Under the pieces are notes generated by a model. The model was not told the DNA's origin. It saw nothing but the letters and a program-made list of their open reading frames with translations, and did no database searches. From the NCBI GenBank assembly GCA_965603365.1, contig CBFDCR010000122.1, positions 1 to 9,688 on the forward strand: DNA of 9,688 bases. Reading direction: 5' to 3'. The translations under genes and the position numbers were made by a program. The DNA is from JAHELQ01 sp965603365 (GTDB taxonomy: Bacteria > Acidobacteriota > Aminicenantia > UBA2199). Positions 1-6,488 of this stretch are shown here, one piece after another. The stretch's first letter is position 1; each line of letters opens with the position of its first letter.

Positions 1-40
1 CCCCCGCCCCCCCCCCGGCGCGGGGGCGCGGCCGCCCGGG
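1..40. other. GC-only low-complexity tract with small hairpin
   Basis: All 40 bases are G or C. It contains a run of ten C at 7-16, a perfect 6-bp inverted repeat (12-17 with 21-26, loop 18-20), a GCGGCCGC palindrome at 28-35 and CCCGGG at 35-40. It is followed directly by T-rich sequence, so it could be the GC part of a terminator for an upstream gene outside the window. The hairpin and the T tract are separated by about 14 bp, however, which is a poor intrinsic terminator. It could also be a low-quality sequence end. No coding potential is visible. Confidence 0.4.
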
Positions 41-43
41 ATT

Positions 44-63
44 TTGTTCGTTTTTTGTTCGAT
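44..63 (+). promoter_or_regulatory. LexA-like direct-repeat operator, upstream copy
   Basis: TGTTCG at 45-50 and again at 56-61, period 11, gives GTTC-N7-GTTC (46-60). This is the operator form established for LexA of alphaproteobacteria, and differs from the palindromic GAAC-N4-GTTC of Gram-positives. It lies just upstream of the -35 box of the polymerase promoter. A second copy in opposite orientation lies at 108-124. The identity of the repressor is inferred; no lexA gene is in the window. Confidence 0.55.
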
Positions 64-70
64 TTTTTTG

Positions 71-99
71 TTGACAAAGAGGTCGAATGATATTATTAT
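71..99 (+). promoter_or_regulatory. sigma70-type promoter of the dnaE-like gene
   Basis: A perfect -35 box TTGACA (71-76), a 17-bp spacer and a -10 box TATTAT (94-99, 5 of 6). Transcription should start near 105-107, which gives a leader of about 45 nt before the ATG at 153. The start point falls at the edge of the downstream operator-like repeat, and the upstream repeat abuts the -35 box. That arrangement suits tight repression of a strong promoter. The -35 also sits in a small inverted repeat, TTTG-N4-CAAA (67-78). Confidence 0.75.
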
Positions 100-104
100 A
101 CTGT

Positions 105-124
105 ATGCGAACATAATGCGAACA
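105..124 (-). promoter_or_regulatory. LexA-like direct-repeat operator, downstream copy
   Basis: ATGCGAACA occurs at 105-113 and 116-124, period 11, giving GAAC-N7-GAAC (109-123). On the minus strand it reads TGTTCG-N5-TGTTCG, the same 17-bp pattern as the copy at 45-61. The centres of the two boxes are about 63 bp apart, close to six helical turns, so two bound dimers could sit on the same DNA face around the promoter. This copy overlaps the predicted transcription start. Confidence 0.55.
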
Positions 125-152
125 GTCTGGTTTTGTTGATAAGGAAGTGACT

Positions 153-2681
153 ATGATGTATGTACCGCTGCGGGTGTATTCGGTGTTTTCCCAGGGCAAA
201 GGCGCTGTAGGGGCGGCAGCCCTGGCCCAATTCCTGGAGAAAAAAAAGATCCCCTCCCTGGCGATCGCCGACCCCTTTTCCCTGATCGGCTGGGAGTACT
301 TTTACGGTGAGGCCGAACGGCGGGGTTTAAAGCCGCTGCTGGGCATGGAGGCCCGGCTGCAGAATGCCGGCTCCCTGGTGCTGTTTCCCACATCGATCCG
401 GGGGTATCTGTCCCTGGTTTCGTCGTTGAATCGCAAAAACTTTGCCGGGATCGGGGATATGGCGGCCATTTTTATTCCCGGCGGCGGCCTGCCGGTGAAC
501 CAGGAGCGCACCCTCCAACTGATCCGGGACCGGGTGGGGGCAGAGCACTTCTACCTGGGACTGGAATGGCACAGCAAACGCTGGCTGGTGGAGATGGCCC
601 AGAAGTACAGTGTACCGCTGGTCTGGGCCCAACCGTTGAAGTGGACGGAGAGGCCCGATCCATATGCGGCGGCGGCCGCGGTGTTTCACCATCGTCCCAT
701 TGCGGAAATATTGAACGAGGTCGGCAGCGGCCGCGACCCCTCGCTGTACGGTGTGCTCAATGGCCGGGCCATTGTTAGAAGGTGGGGGGATATTGGCCGG
801 GCGGCCATGAGGAATACCTTTGCCGTTGCCGACAGCATAGGCTTTACCTTTCACAGGATGTTTAAGACCGAGGATGGCCAGTTTGACGTACTGGAAGAGA
901 TTGTGAACCGGGAGATGAGAAATCGGCCGTTGACAATGGCCGAGCAGGAGCGGGCCTACCGGGAGCTCAAGATCATCAAGGATATGGGCTTTTCGCCCTA
1001 TTTTTTGATCGGGGCGGAGATCGGCAGCTACTGCCGGAAGAACCGGATCTACTTTAACCTGCGGGGATCGGGGGTCTCTTCGTTTATCCTGTACCTGCTG
1101 GGGATCTCCAGGATCAATCCCCTCCAGCACAATTTGCTGTTTGAGCGGTTTGTGAACAGCCTGAGGGAGGATCTGCCGGATATCGATATCGACATAGAGT
1201 CTTCCCGTCGGTCCCAGGTGCTCTCCTGGGTGTTTGAGCACTATGGCGGCCGGGTGGCCTTTGTGTCGACCCACAAGTTTTTCGGCGCCCGTTCCGCCCT
1301 TTACGAGGTGGCCCGCACCTACGGTATGCCCCCTGAAGAGGCTCACGGCTTAAGCAAGGAACTGCCCATGTTTGCCTCGCCGGCAGAGTTGAAGGGCCGG
1401 GGCAGCGGTCAACTGGCGGAGATATACAATTGGGCCTCCCTGCTTGAGGGTGTGTATAAAGAGTTGTCCCTCCACGTGGGCGGGGTGGTCTTTGCCAATG
1501 GGGCCGTTTCGGAGACATTTCCCCTTGAAGAGTCCCCCCAGGGGTTTGGTCAGACGATATGGGATAAGAACACCATCGAGCGGCTGAACATTTTCAAGCT
1601 GGATCTATTGGGGGTACGGGGATTTGATGTGATTTCACCGGTGGCCCTGGGCGGACCGGGGGAGATCGATTTTCGAGATCCGGAAGTCTGGGAGAATATC
1701 AGGAAGGCCGGGACAGTGGGCTGTTTTCAACTGGAGAGTCCGTTGGCCCGGAAAAATCTGATCCAGACTCTGCCCCGGAATATGGATGAATTGGGGATTT
1801 CCATTGCCATCATCCGGCCGGGGCCGGCCAAATCGGGCATGAAGGCCGCCTATATCGAGAAAAAGTCGGCTTTTCATCCGCTGCTGCAAAAGATTTTCCC
1901 CCACACCCGGGGTACCGTGATCTTTGAAGAGCAGATATCCCTGCTCCTTTACCATCTCACCGGCTGGAGCCTGGAGTTTTGTGAAAAGGTCAGACGGGCG
2001 CTGAAAAAGAAAAGTGATTTGCACAAAGACGAGTTTTTCCGGCGGGGGCAGAAGAACGGCTGGAGCCGCCGGGACCTCCAGGCCTTCTGGAAACTGGCCG
2101 GTGATTTCTCTCTCTATGCCTTCAACCAGGCCCACAGCATCGCCTATGCCTATTCGGCTTACCTCTCTGCCTGGCTGAAGGTCCGGCAGCCGGTGACCTT
2201 TTTTTGCCGTCTGTTGAATTCCGGCGGCGGCTATTACCCGCTGCCCTTTTATATCGAGGAGGTCCAAAAATGGGGGGTCCGACTGCTGCCGCCGGATGTG
2301 AATTCCAGCATGATGGGCTTTTCGGAAGAGAGGGGGCAGAGGCGGGCGATTCGTACCGGCCTGGTCTTTGTGAAGGGGGTGGGGCAAAAACTCGCCGCCG
2401 GAATACTGGCGAAGCGGGGACCTGGCTTTACCGGTATCGAAGACTTCATTGCCCGCACCGGCATCGGCGACCGGGAGCTTTCGGTGTTGATGGCGGTCTG
2501 TGCCTTTCGCTCCCTAAAACAGGATCGTTTTTCGCCGGCAGAGCGGGCAGAAAACTGGCGCCGGTACCTGGGCTTTGTGCCGGATCTCGACCTGGATGGG
2601 GAAAGAGAGGCGCGGCAGGAGCAGTTGGTGCTGGCGGGCGGAACAGCGGTAATGACAGGGGAAGATGCGAAAAGGATCTAG
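153..2681 (+). CDS. short DnaE-type DNA polymerase III alpha-like protein with inactive PHP domain
   Basis: C-family DNA polymerase, 842 aa from the ATG at 153. That start is preferred to the GTG at 147 because AAGGAAG (141-147) is then correctly spaced. Order: PHP domain (about 1-230), palm/fingers, HhH region (about 715-775), end. The palm carries PDIDIDIE (342-349) with alternating Asp, and KLDLLG (482-487) with the third catalytic Asp. The signatures around RGSG (304-307), GCFQLES (523-529) and FNQAHSIAYA (657-666) are all recognisable DnaE motifs. The usual PHP HxH is replaced by R/Y (residues 7 and 9) and the TDH motif reads ADP, so no PHP metal site or proofreading is expected. No OB fold or tau-binding tail follows the HhH, whereas normal DnaE is about 1,150 aa. 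With the SOS-like operators this suggests an inducible, error-prone or translesion polymerase (DnaE2/ImuC-like role). The role is inferred; the family is certain. Confidence 0.9.
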   Translation: MMYVPLRVYSVFSQGKGAVGAAALAQFLEKKKIPSLAIADPFSLIGWEYFYGEAERRGLKPLLGMEARLQNAGSLVLFPTSIRGYLSLVSSLNRKNFAGIGDMAAIFIPGGGLPVNQERTLQLIRDRVGAEHFYLGLEWHSKRWLVEMAQKYSVPLVWAQPLKWTERPDPYAAAAAVFHHRPIAEILNEVGSGRDPSLYGVLNGRAIVRRWGDIGRAAMRNTFAVADSIGFTFHRMFKTEDGQFDVLEEIVNREMRNRPLTMAEQERAYRELKIIKDMGFSPYFLIGAEIGSYCRKNRIYFNLRGSGVSSFILYLLGISRINPLQHNLLFERFVNSLREDLPDIDIDIESSRRSQVLSWVFEHYGGRVAFVSTHKFFGARSALYEVARTYGMPPEEAHGLSKELPMFASPAELKGRGSGQLAEIYNWASLLEGVYKELSLHVGGVVFANGAVSETFPLEESPQGFGQTIWDKNTIERLNIFKLDLLGVRGFDVISPVALGGPGEIDFRDPEVWENIRKAGTVGCFQLESPLARKNLIQTLPRNMDELGISIAIIRPGPAKSGMKAAYIEKKSAFHPLLQKIFPHTRGTVIFEEQISLLLYHLTGWSLEFCEKVRRALKKKSDLHKDEFFRRGQKNGWSRRDLQAFWKLAGDFSLYAFNQAHSIAYAYSAYLSAWLKVRQPVTFFCRLLNSGGGYYPLPFYIEEVQKWGVRLLPPDVNSSMMGFSEERGQRRAIRTGLVFVKGVGQKLAAGILAKRGPGFTGIEDFIARTGIGDRELSVLMAVCAFRSLKQDRFSPAERAENWRRYLGFVPDLDLDGEREARQEQLVLAGGTAVMTGEDAKRI

Positions 2682-2696
2682 AATGACAGGTTTTGT

Positions 2697-2715
2697 CCTT
2701 AATGTGTTAAGGAGG
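2697..2715 (+). promoter_or_regulatory. hairpin overlapping a strong Shine-Dalgarno
   Basis: A perfect 6-bp inverted repeat, CCTTAA (2697-2702) and TTAAGG (2707-2712), has a 4-base loop. The right arm runs into AAGGAGG (2709-2715), the ribosome binding site of the small ORF at 2725. The folded hairpin would hide half of this site. It may tune translation of the small ORF or protect the 3' end of the polymerase mRNA. It is not a terminator, as it is weak and has no U tract. Confidence 0.35.
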
Positions 2716-2724
2716 ATACGATAG

Positions 2725-2829
2725 ATGCCGGATGTTTTAGGAAGATCTGTTGATCGGAGTTTTGCAAGATATTGCCGGACTTTCGGAGCGAAGATGTTAT
2801 GTCTTCGGGTCATAAAAAGAGGAAGATGA
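2725..2829 (+). CDS. small basic ORF, 34 codons, downstream of the dnaE-like gene
   Basis: ATG at 2725 is preceded by AAGGAGG with 9 bases to the start, among the best ribosome binding sites in the window. The frame stays open to TGA at 2827-2829. It begins 43 bp after the polymerase stop codon, so it may be co-transcribed. The predicted peptide starts MPDVLGRSVDRS and ends in a basic tail (RVIKRGR), with two Cys and no membrane segment. I recognise no family. The same DNA in another frame reads GVLQDIAGLSERRCYVFGS before a stop, which also looks coding-like. The ORF could therefore be the start of a decayed gene, with the intact RBS and first codons left over. Function unknown. Confidence 0.35.
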   Translation: MPDVLGRSVDRSFARYCRTFGAKMLCLRVIKRGR

Positions 2830-3083
2830 AAGGTAAATATCGTTTCTTAATGAGGAATTTTCCCGAAACTGTTTATTTGGCACCTTTCTATTTCTGGTTT
2901 TGTCGATTAAATTTAGTCTATGCATTTAAGAGATAATATATCAAAGAAGGAGAAGGCGAATGAGATGCTCGTTTTTTTTAGGGAAATCGATCAAAATGGT
3001 TGGGTAATTGGAAAGGGAGTAGTTATTGTTAATGGATGACACCTCATGGCTGAGAACGATGTTAATGAAGATGAATCGATAAG
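2830..3083. other. intergenic region, no convincing gene
   Basis: AT-rich spacer between the polymerase unit and the AraC gene. All frames are broken within a few dozen codons. A short ORF at 2960-3007 (15 codons) follows AAGGAG with good spacing, but is too short to judge. A possible -10-like GATAAT (2932-2937) has no clear -35 partner, so the promoter for the AraC-aminotransferase pair must lie here but cannot be placed. The run TTTTTTTT at 2972-2979 has no hairpin before it. Confidence 0.4.
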
Positions 3084-3443
3084 ATGAAACATCGAAATGT
3101 CGTGGAAAAGGTGATGATCTACGTTATTACCAGGAGTCTGGATGAGTTGTCTCAACTGACCAAGTACAAGATTGCCGAAACCTTTCACATCAATAAAAAT
3201 TACTTATTGGAGAAATTCAGGAAAGAGACCAATACGACGGTCTTTGCCTTTATTAATTTCGAGAAGATGAAACGGGCGGAAAAATTGTTGACCACTCGAT
3301 TTGATCTATCGGTAGAGGATATTTCCCGAATGGTAGGAATTGTAAAATGCAAGCAATTTCGCCGTAAATTCAAAAAAATATACGGCCTGAATCCGGGTAA
3401 ATATCGGAAATTGTTTAAAAACCAGCGAAATGGAATTTGTTAA
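3084..3443 (+). CDS. AraC-type DNA-binding protein (HTH domain only)
   Basis: A 119-aa protein made almost entirely of the AraC/XylS DNA-binding domain. The first helix-turn-helix lies at about 26-50 (KIAETFHINKNYLLEKFRKE), then a linker helix (FINFEKMKRAEKLL), then the second HTH at about 76-109, ending in the signature FKKIYGLNPGKYRK. Typical AraC regulators are 250-300 aa with an effector-binding or receiver domain. Here an in-frame TGA at 3072-3074 fixes the N-terminus, so no sensory domain is encoded. It is either a stand-alone transcription factor or a surviving C-terminal piece. It lies 15 bp upstream of the sugar aminotransferase and is probably co-transcribed with it, so it may regulate that gene. 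The start has only a weak Shine-Dalgarno. Family assignment is firm; the target is inferred. Confidence 0.8.
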   Translation: MKHRNVVEKVMIYVITRSLDELSQLTKYKIAETFHINKNYLLEKFRKETNTTVFAFINFEKMKRAEKLLTTRFDLSVEDISRMVGIVKCKQFRRKFKKIYGLNPGKYRKLFKNQRNGIC

Positions 3444-3458
3444 ACTCAGGAGTAAAAA

Positions 3459-4577
3459 ATGGAGAAACGCTTGAATATTCCTTTTTTGGATCTTTCACTT
3501 TACCACCGCAGACTGAAATCGGAAATTATGGCTGCCATTGAACAGGTGATTGAGCGGGAACCCGGTGAACCGGTGGAAGAAATTGAAATCCTGGAGCGGC
3601 AGGTGTCCGATTATTGCGGAGCCCGATATGCCGTCGCCGTCAATTTTGGTGTCGATGCCCTGATCCTGGCGTTAAAGGCGTTGGACATTGGCCCTGGAGA
3701 CGAAGTCATTACGTCCGCCAATAGTTTTATATCGACGTTGATGTCGATTTCCAGGAGCGGTGCCACGCCGGCATTGGTGGATATCGATGAGACCTACAAC
3801 ATCGATCCATGCTTGATTGAAGCCGCGATTACCGACAGGACCAGGGCGATCATGCCGGTCCACTATGCCGGCCGGATGGCCCGGATGGACGTTATTATGG
3901 AGATGGCCCAAAAATATTCTCTACCGGTCATTGAGGATGCCGCCCAGGCCATGGGTGCCGAGTTCAGGGGAAAGCGGGCCGGTAGTTACGGCTCCCTCGG
4001 TTGTTTTAGCTTTTTCCCCAGCAAGGATGTGGCCGGCTGCGGAGACGGCGGCATCATTACGACGAATAATGAGGGCCTGTTTAATAGATTAAAATTTTTA
4101 AGAGACTCCAACAAGCGTGCCGGTAATGGAATGGTGGATAAAGAGAGACGCACACCCCTGGATGCGATACAGGCCGCTATATTGCTGGTGAAGATCAAGT
4201 ACCTGGATAATTGGAATGAAGAACAGATCCGGATTGCCGATTTTTATCACCAGGTACTTCAACATTCTGTCAATGTGCCTCAGGGCGGTAAAGATGAAAA
4301 ACAGGTTTACCATTTGTATATCATCAGAACCAGAAAGATCGGTAATGCCGACCTCCAGGAGAGGTTGTTTAAACTGGGGGTAGATACCCGGATTCACCAT
4401 CCCCTGCCCATGCATCTTCAAGACGCTTATACGTCTCTGGGTTACAAGGAGGGTTCCTTCCCGGTGACCGAGGCCTATGCCCGGGAGTTTTTGTCTCTGC
4501 CCATTTATCCGGGTTTAAGCCGGAGGAAAATAGAACATGTGGCCGCTAACCTCAACGCCATCATTAAAGGAATCTGA
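3459..4577 (+). CDS. DegT/DnrJ/EryC1-family PLP-dependent sugar aminotransferase
   Basis: A 372-aa fold-type I PLP enzyme, the normal length for this family. It should transfer an amino group (usually from glutamate) to a keto sugar carried on a nucleotide, making amino sugars for surface polysaccharide or glycoconjugates. Landmarks: GVDALILALKALDIGPGDEV (64-83), the PLP-ring Asp in EDAAQAMGA (159-167), the Schiff-base Lys189 in FSFFPSKDVAGCGDGG, HHPLPMHLQ towards the C-terminus, and the closing AYAREFLSLPIYPGL block. The usual SNGTDAL near the phosphate site reads VNFGVDAL, a modest variation. AGGAG (3448-3452) with a 6-base spacer supports the ATG at 3459. No other sugar-nucleotide genes (dehydratase, epimerase, glycosyltransferase) are nearby, which is unusual because these enzymes normally sit in polysaccharide clusters. 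The exact substrate cannot be read from the sequence. Confidence 0.9.
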   Translation: MEKRLNIPFLDLSLYHRRLKSEIMAAIEQVIEREPGEPVEEIEILERQVSDYCGARYAVAVNFGVDALILALKALDIGPGDEVITSANSFISTLMSISRSGATPALVDIDETYNIDPCLIEAAITDRTRAIMPVHYAGRMARMDVIMEMAQKYSLPVIEDAAQAMGAEFRGKRAGSYGSLGCFSFFPSKDVAGCGDGGIITTNNEGLFNRLKFLRDSNKRAGNGMVDKERRTPLDAIQAAILLVKIKYLDNWNEEQIRIADFYHQVLQHSVNVPQGGKDEKQVYHLYIIRTRKIGNADLQERLFKLGVDTRIHHPLPMHLQDAYTSLGYKEGSFPVTEAYAREFLSLPIYPGLSRRKIEHVAANLNAIIKGI

Positions 4578-4620
4578 TACGACCATATCTTTTCCCACCC
4601 TTATCCCATAACGTTACTTA

Positions 4621-4648
4621 AAGGGGCGGGTTTTTAAACCCGCCCCCC
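4621..4648. terminator. GC-rich hairpin between convergent genes
   Basis: GGGGCGGGTTT (4623-4633) pairs with AAACCCGCCCC (4636-4646), an 8-bp GC arm extended by A-T pairs. It lies 45 bp after the aminotransferase stop and 16 bp before the 3' end of the convergent ATPase pseudogene. There is no long U tract on either strand (the minus strand has only TTTAAGT), so it is at best a bidirectional terminator of moderate strength. Confidence 0.6.
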
Positions 4649-4663
4649 CTTCCTCCGCCGTTC

Positions 4664-5568
4664 TTATCCCTTGAGTGCCCACTTCCAGAAGGGCAATATG
4701 TTAATTTCACAGGAAGATTGGCGAATGGTCTCTTCGTGGTCGTTGGTGATAATGATACCTTTTGGCAGTTTAAATTCCTTTAAAGCAGCCATAAGGCCCC
4801 TGATTTCCCTCTCCCTATTTACACTGGAGAATCCATAGGTGACCTGTATCGCTTCGCTGACTTGCTCGTTTTCGGTAACGATGAAATCGCATTCATGGTT
4901 TTGGGGATTTCGGTAGTAAAAGAGATTTTTACCTCTTTTGGACAGTTCGGTAAATACCAGGTTTTCCAGTAATCGTCCGGGAATTTCCATTCCCCTGAAG
5001 GAAAGCAAGGCGATAAAGCCATTATCGGCAATATAATTCTTTTTTTTCGTATAGCGTTCATGAATTTTATAAGAGAATCGGGGGAGGTAATAGAGAAAGC
5101 CTACCTCTTCCAGATAGGAAAAATAGGTGAATATTGTATCTTTGTTCAAGGAATATTCGGCTTGAAATTTTTTAATAAAGGCACTCATTGAAAATTCAGA
5201 AGCAAAATTGGTGAGCACGTAGTTGATGATCATTTTTAATAGATGGGGATTTCGAACCGAATATCTTTCGACGATATCTTTATAGATGATCATTTCAAGA
5301 TAGTCCTTTAATATCTCTTTTTTGCGGGCTTCCGGTTCCACCAGAGTGATTCTGGGAAACCCTCCCCATTTCAGGAACTCTTCGGTATATTTGACCACTT
5401 GATAGCGATCCTGGGAGAATTCAATATTTTCTAGGTTTTCCCGCTTCGCCTTAATCCTATTACCGTGTTGATCTCTTCCGAATATTCCAGACTGTAATCT
5501 CGCCGGTAGAGTTCCTGAATCTTTAACTCCTGCCACTCCAGGATGATCATCTTTATCTTATCTTTCAT
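4664..5568 (-). pseudogene. AAA/DUF4143 ATPase broken by an internal deletion after Walker A
   Basis: The gene reads from ATG at 5568 with AGGAGG seven bases upstream. Its N-terminal piece of 45 aa (MKDKIKMIILEWQ...) ends exactly at the Walker A motif GLRRSGKT and then meets TAG (5431-5433). In the next frame, from about 5440 down to TGA at 4664, comes a complete C-terminal half: EEFLKWGGFP, EILKDYLEMIIYKDIVERY, IADNGFI, GRLLENLVFTEL and ECDFIV. These are hallmarks of this family's DUF4143 part, with a PD-(D/E)XK-like nuclease-fold tail. The segment that should carry Walker B and the sensor residues is absent, roughly 100-150 codons by family length, and the two parts are out of frame. No working ATPase can be made. 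The C-terminal half is well preserved, so the lesion looks recent. Intact members are common in bacteria and archaea with poorly known function. A shorter protein starting within 5439-5536 (another ATG at 5536) is formally possible. Confidence 0.8.
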
Positions 5569-5602
5569 ACTATACCCTCCTAAAAAACCGTAATTCTTTC
5601 CT

Positions 5603-5631
5603 ATTATAACAAGAAAGAAAATAAATTTCAA
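5603..5631 (-). promoter_or_regulatory. promoter of the AAA/DUF4143 pseudogene
   Basis: On the minus strand: -35 TTGAAA (5631-5626), a 17-bp spacer and a perfect -10 TATAAT (5608-5603), giving a start near 5597 and a leader of about 29 nt containing AGGAGG. This is the best -10 box in the window, although the gene it serves is broken. Confidence 0.7.
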
Positions 5632-5674
5632 ATCGAAGGTCACTCTGATTCTTCTCTCAATCCCATGTCTATGT

Positions 5675-5680
5675 TATGAT
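5675..5680 (+). promoter_or_regulatory. possible -10 box directly upstream of the THEP1-type gene
   Basis: TATGAT (5675-5680, 5 of 6) ends six bases before the ATG at 5687, which is where transcription would start. No good -35 is visible at 16-18 bp. No Shine-Dalgarno precedes this ATG. If the -10 is used, the mRNA would be leaderless. Confidence 0.35.
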
Positions 5681-5686
5681 GAAAAA

Positions 5687-6199
5687 ATGGAGAAGAATAT
5701 TTTATTGACCGGGGTACCGGGGTGCGGGAAGACCACGGTGATTAAAAAGATTGTGGAGCAGTTGCCCGGAACGGTGAAGGTCAGGGGATTTTACACCGGG
5801 GAGATACGGGAGAGGGGAGGGCGTACCGGCTTTATGATTAAGGCCCTGGATGGCCAGGAGGGTTACCTGGCCCGTGTGGATCTGGATTCCCCCCACCGGC
5901 TGGGCCGCTACGGGGTGAGCGTCCAGAATATCGACAGGTTGATGGTTCCGGCCATGGGGGTTGAAGATGAGGGCGTCATCATCATCGATGAAATCGGTAA
6001 GATGGAGTGCTTTTCCACTCTATTCATGGATAAAGTGAGGACTGCCCTGGATTCTCCCAATACGGTGATTGCCACCATAGCCGCCAGGGGCAACGGTTTC
6101 ATCGAGAGGCTCAAACAACGCCACGATATCACCCTCCTAACAGTAACCCCCCAAAACCGAAACACCCTCCCCGATAAAATCACCAAAGAAATCGTTTAA
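5687..6199 (+). CDS. THEP1-family nucleoside-triphosphatase
   Basis: A 170-aa P-loop NTPase, about the usual size for the family. Walker A is GVPGCGKT (9-16), and the family-typical strand-turn GFYTGEIRERGGRTGF follows at 34-49. Walker B is VIIIDEIGKMEC (97-108) with Asp101 and Glu102. An Asn/Gly-rich ATIAARGNGF segment (129-138) follows. Characterised relatives hydrolyse ATP, GTP and other NTPs slowly, with no settled physiological role; some relatives act on RNA or nucleotide pools. No signal peptide or membrane segment is present, so it is cytosolic. The gene is divergent from the AAA pseudogene and convergent with the antitoxin-like gene. Its promoter and start context are unusual, with no Shine-Dalgarno. 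The last 25 codons are rich in A and C compared with the rest of the gene. Family assignment is strong; biological role is unknown. Confidence 0.85.
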   Translation: MEKNILLTGVPGCGKTTVIKKIVEQLPGTVKVRGFYTGEIRERGGRTGFMIKALDGQEGYLARVDLDSPHRLGRYGVSVQNIDRLMVPAMGVEDEGVIIIDEIGKMECFSTLFMDKVRTALDSPNTVIATIAARGNGFIERLKQRHDITLLTVTPQNRNTLPDKITKEIV

Positions 6200-6216
6200 T
6201 CAACGAAATGACCATA

Positions 6217-6453
6217 TTACTGGTTTAGCCATTGATCTTCTTCTTTTTCTAAATCTTCATTGGAAATATATTCGCCCTTTGAAATCTGCTGTCGGCCCTC
6301 ATGAATGATGGCCTTTTGTTTATTAGTTAAGTGGTAAACTTCCTGGGAGGGTTGACTCATATCCAATATTTTTTTTATTGCTTTCAGATACTCTATATCA
6401 TTGATACCGTATATTTTGTCTATGACGATGTCCTTTATTTGTGCACTATTCAT
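6217..6453 (-). CDS. antitoxin-like small protein (addiction-module component), apparently orphan
   Basis: A 78-aa, strongly charged, mostly helical protein. An N-terminal helical half (about 1-31) is followed by YHLTNKQKAIIHEGRQQISKGEYISNEDLEKEEDQWLNQ-type sequence (residues 40-78). The Q-K..I.E...QI..GEY.SNE....E.D.WL pattern resembles small addiction-module antitoxins found often in Bacteroidetes, normally followed directly by a RelE/ParE-type toxin. Here the gene stops 17 bp from the end of the convergent THEP1 gene and no toxin frame follows on the minus strand. It is therefore an orphan, a solitary regulator, or the remains of a module. It is expressed from a credible promoter at 6489-6517. 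The Shine-Dalgarno is weak (AAGG about 10 bases before the ATG). Similarity was judged by eye, so the function is tentative. Confidence 0.6.
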   Translation of the reverse strand: MNSAQIKDIVIDKIYGINDIEYLKAIKKILDMSQPSQEVYHLTNKQKAIIHEGRQQISKGEYISNEDLEKEEDQWLNQ

Positions 6454-6488
6454 TTTACACCAGCCTTATTTTTTGCCTCTTCTCATAT

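Noticed and set aside
327..1346. Long open frame on the minus strand (339 codons)
   Set aside because: It is antisense to the polymerase gene, its translation is rich in Arg, Pro, Gly and His and lacks any domain pattern, while the plus strand has clear DnaE motifs throughout.
1635..2387. Open frame on the minus strand (250 codons)
   Set aside because: It is antisense to the polymerase catalytic region with low-complexity composition; a shadow of the GC-rich plus-strand gene.
2877..2894. TTGGCAC resembling a sigma54 -24 element upstream of the AraC gene
   Set aside because: The required GC at the -12 position is TT, so the element is incomplete.
5908..6186. Minus-strand frame downstream of the antitoxin-like gene as its toxin
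   Set aside because: It is antisense to the THEP1 gene, its translation has no RelE/ParE-like features, and no ribosome binding site is seen.
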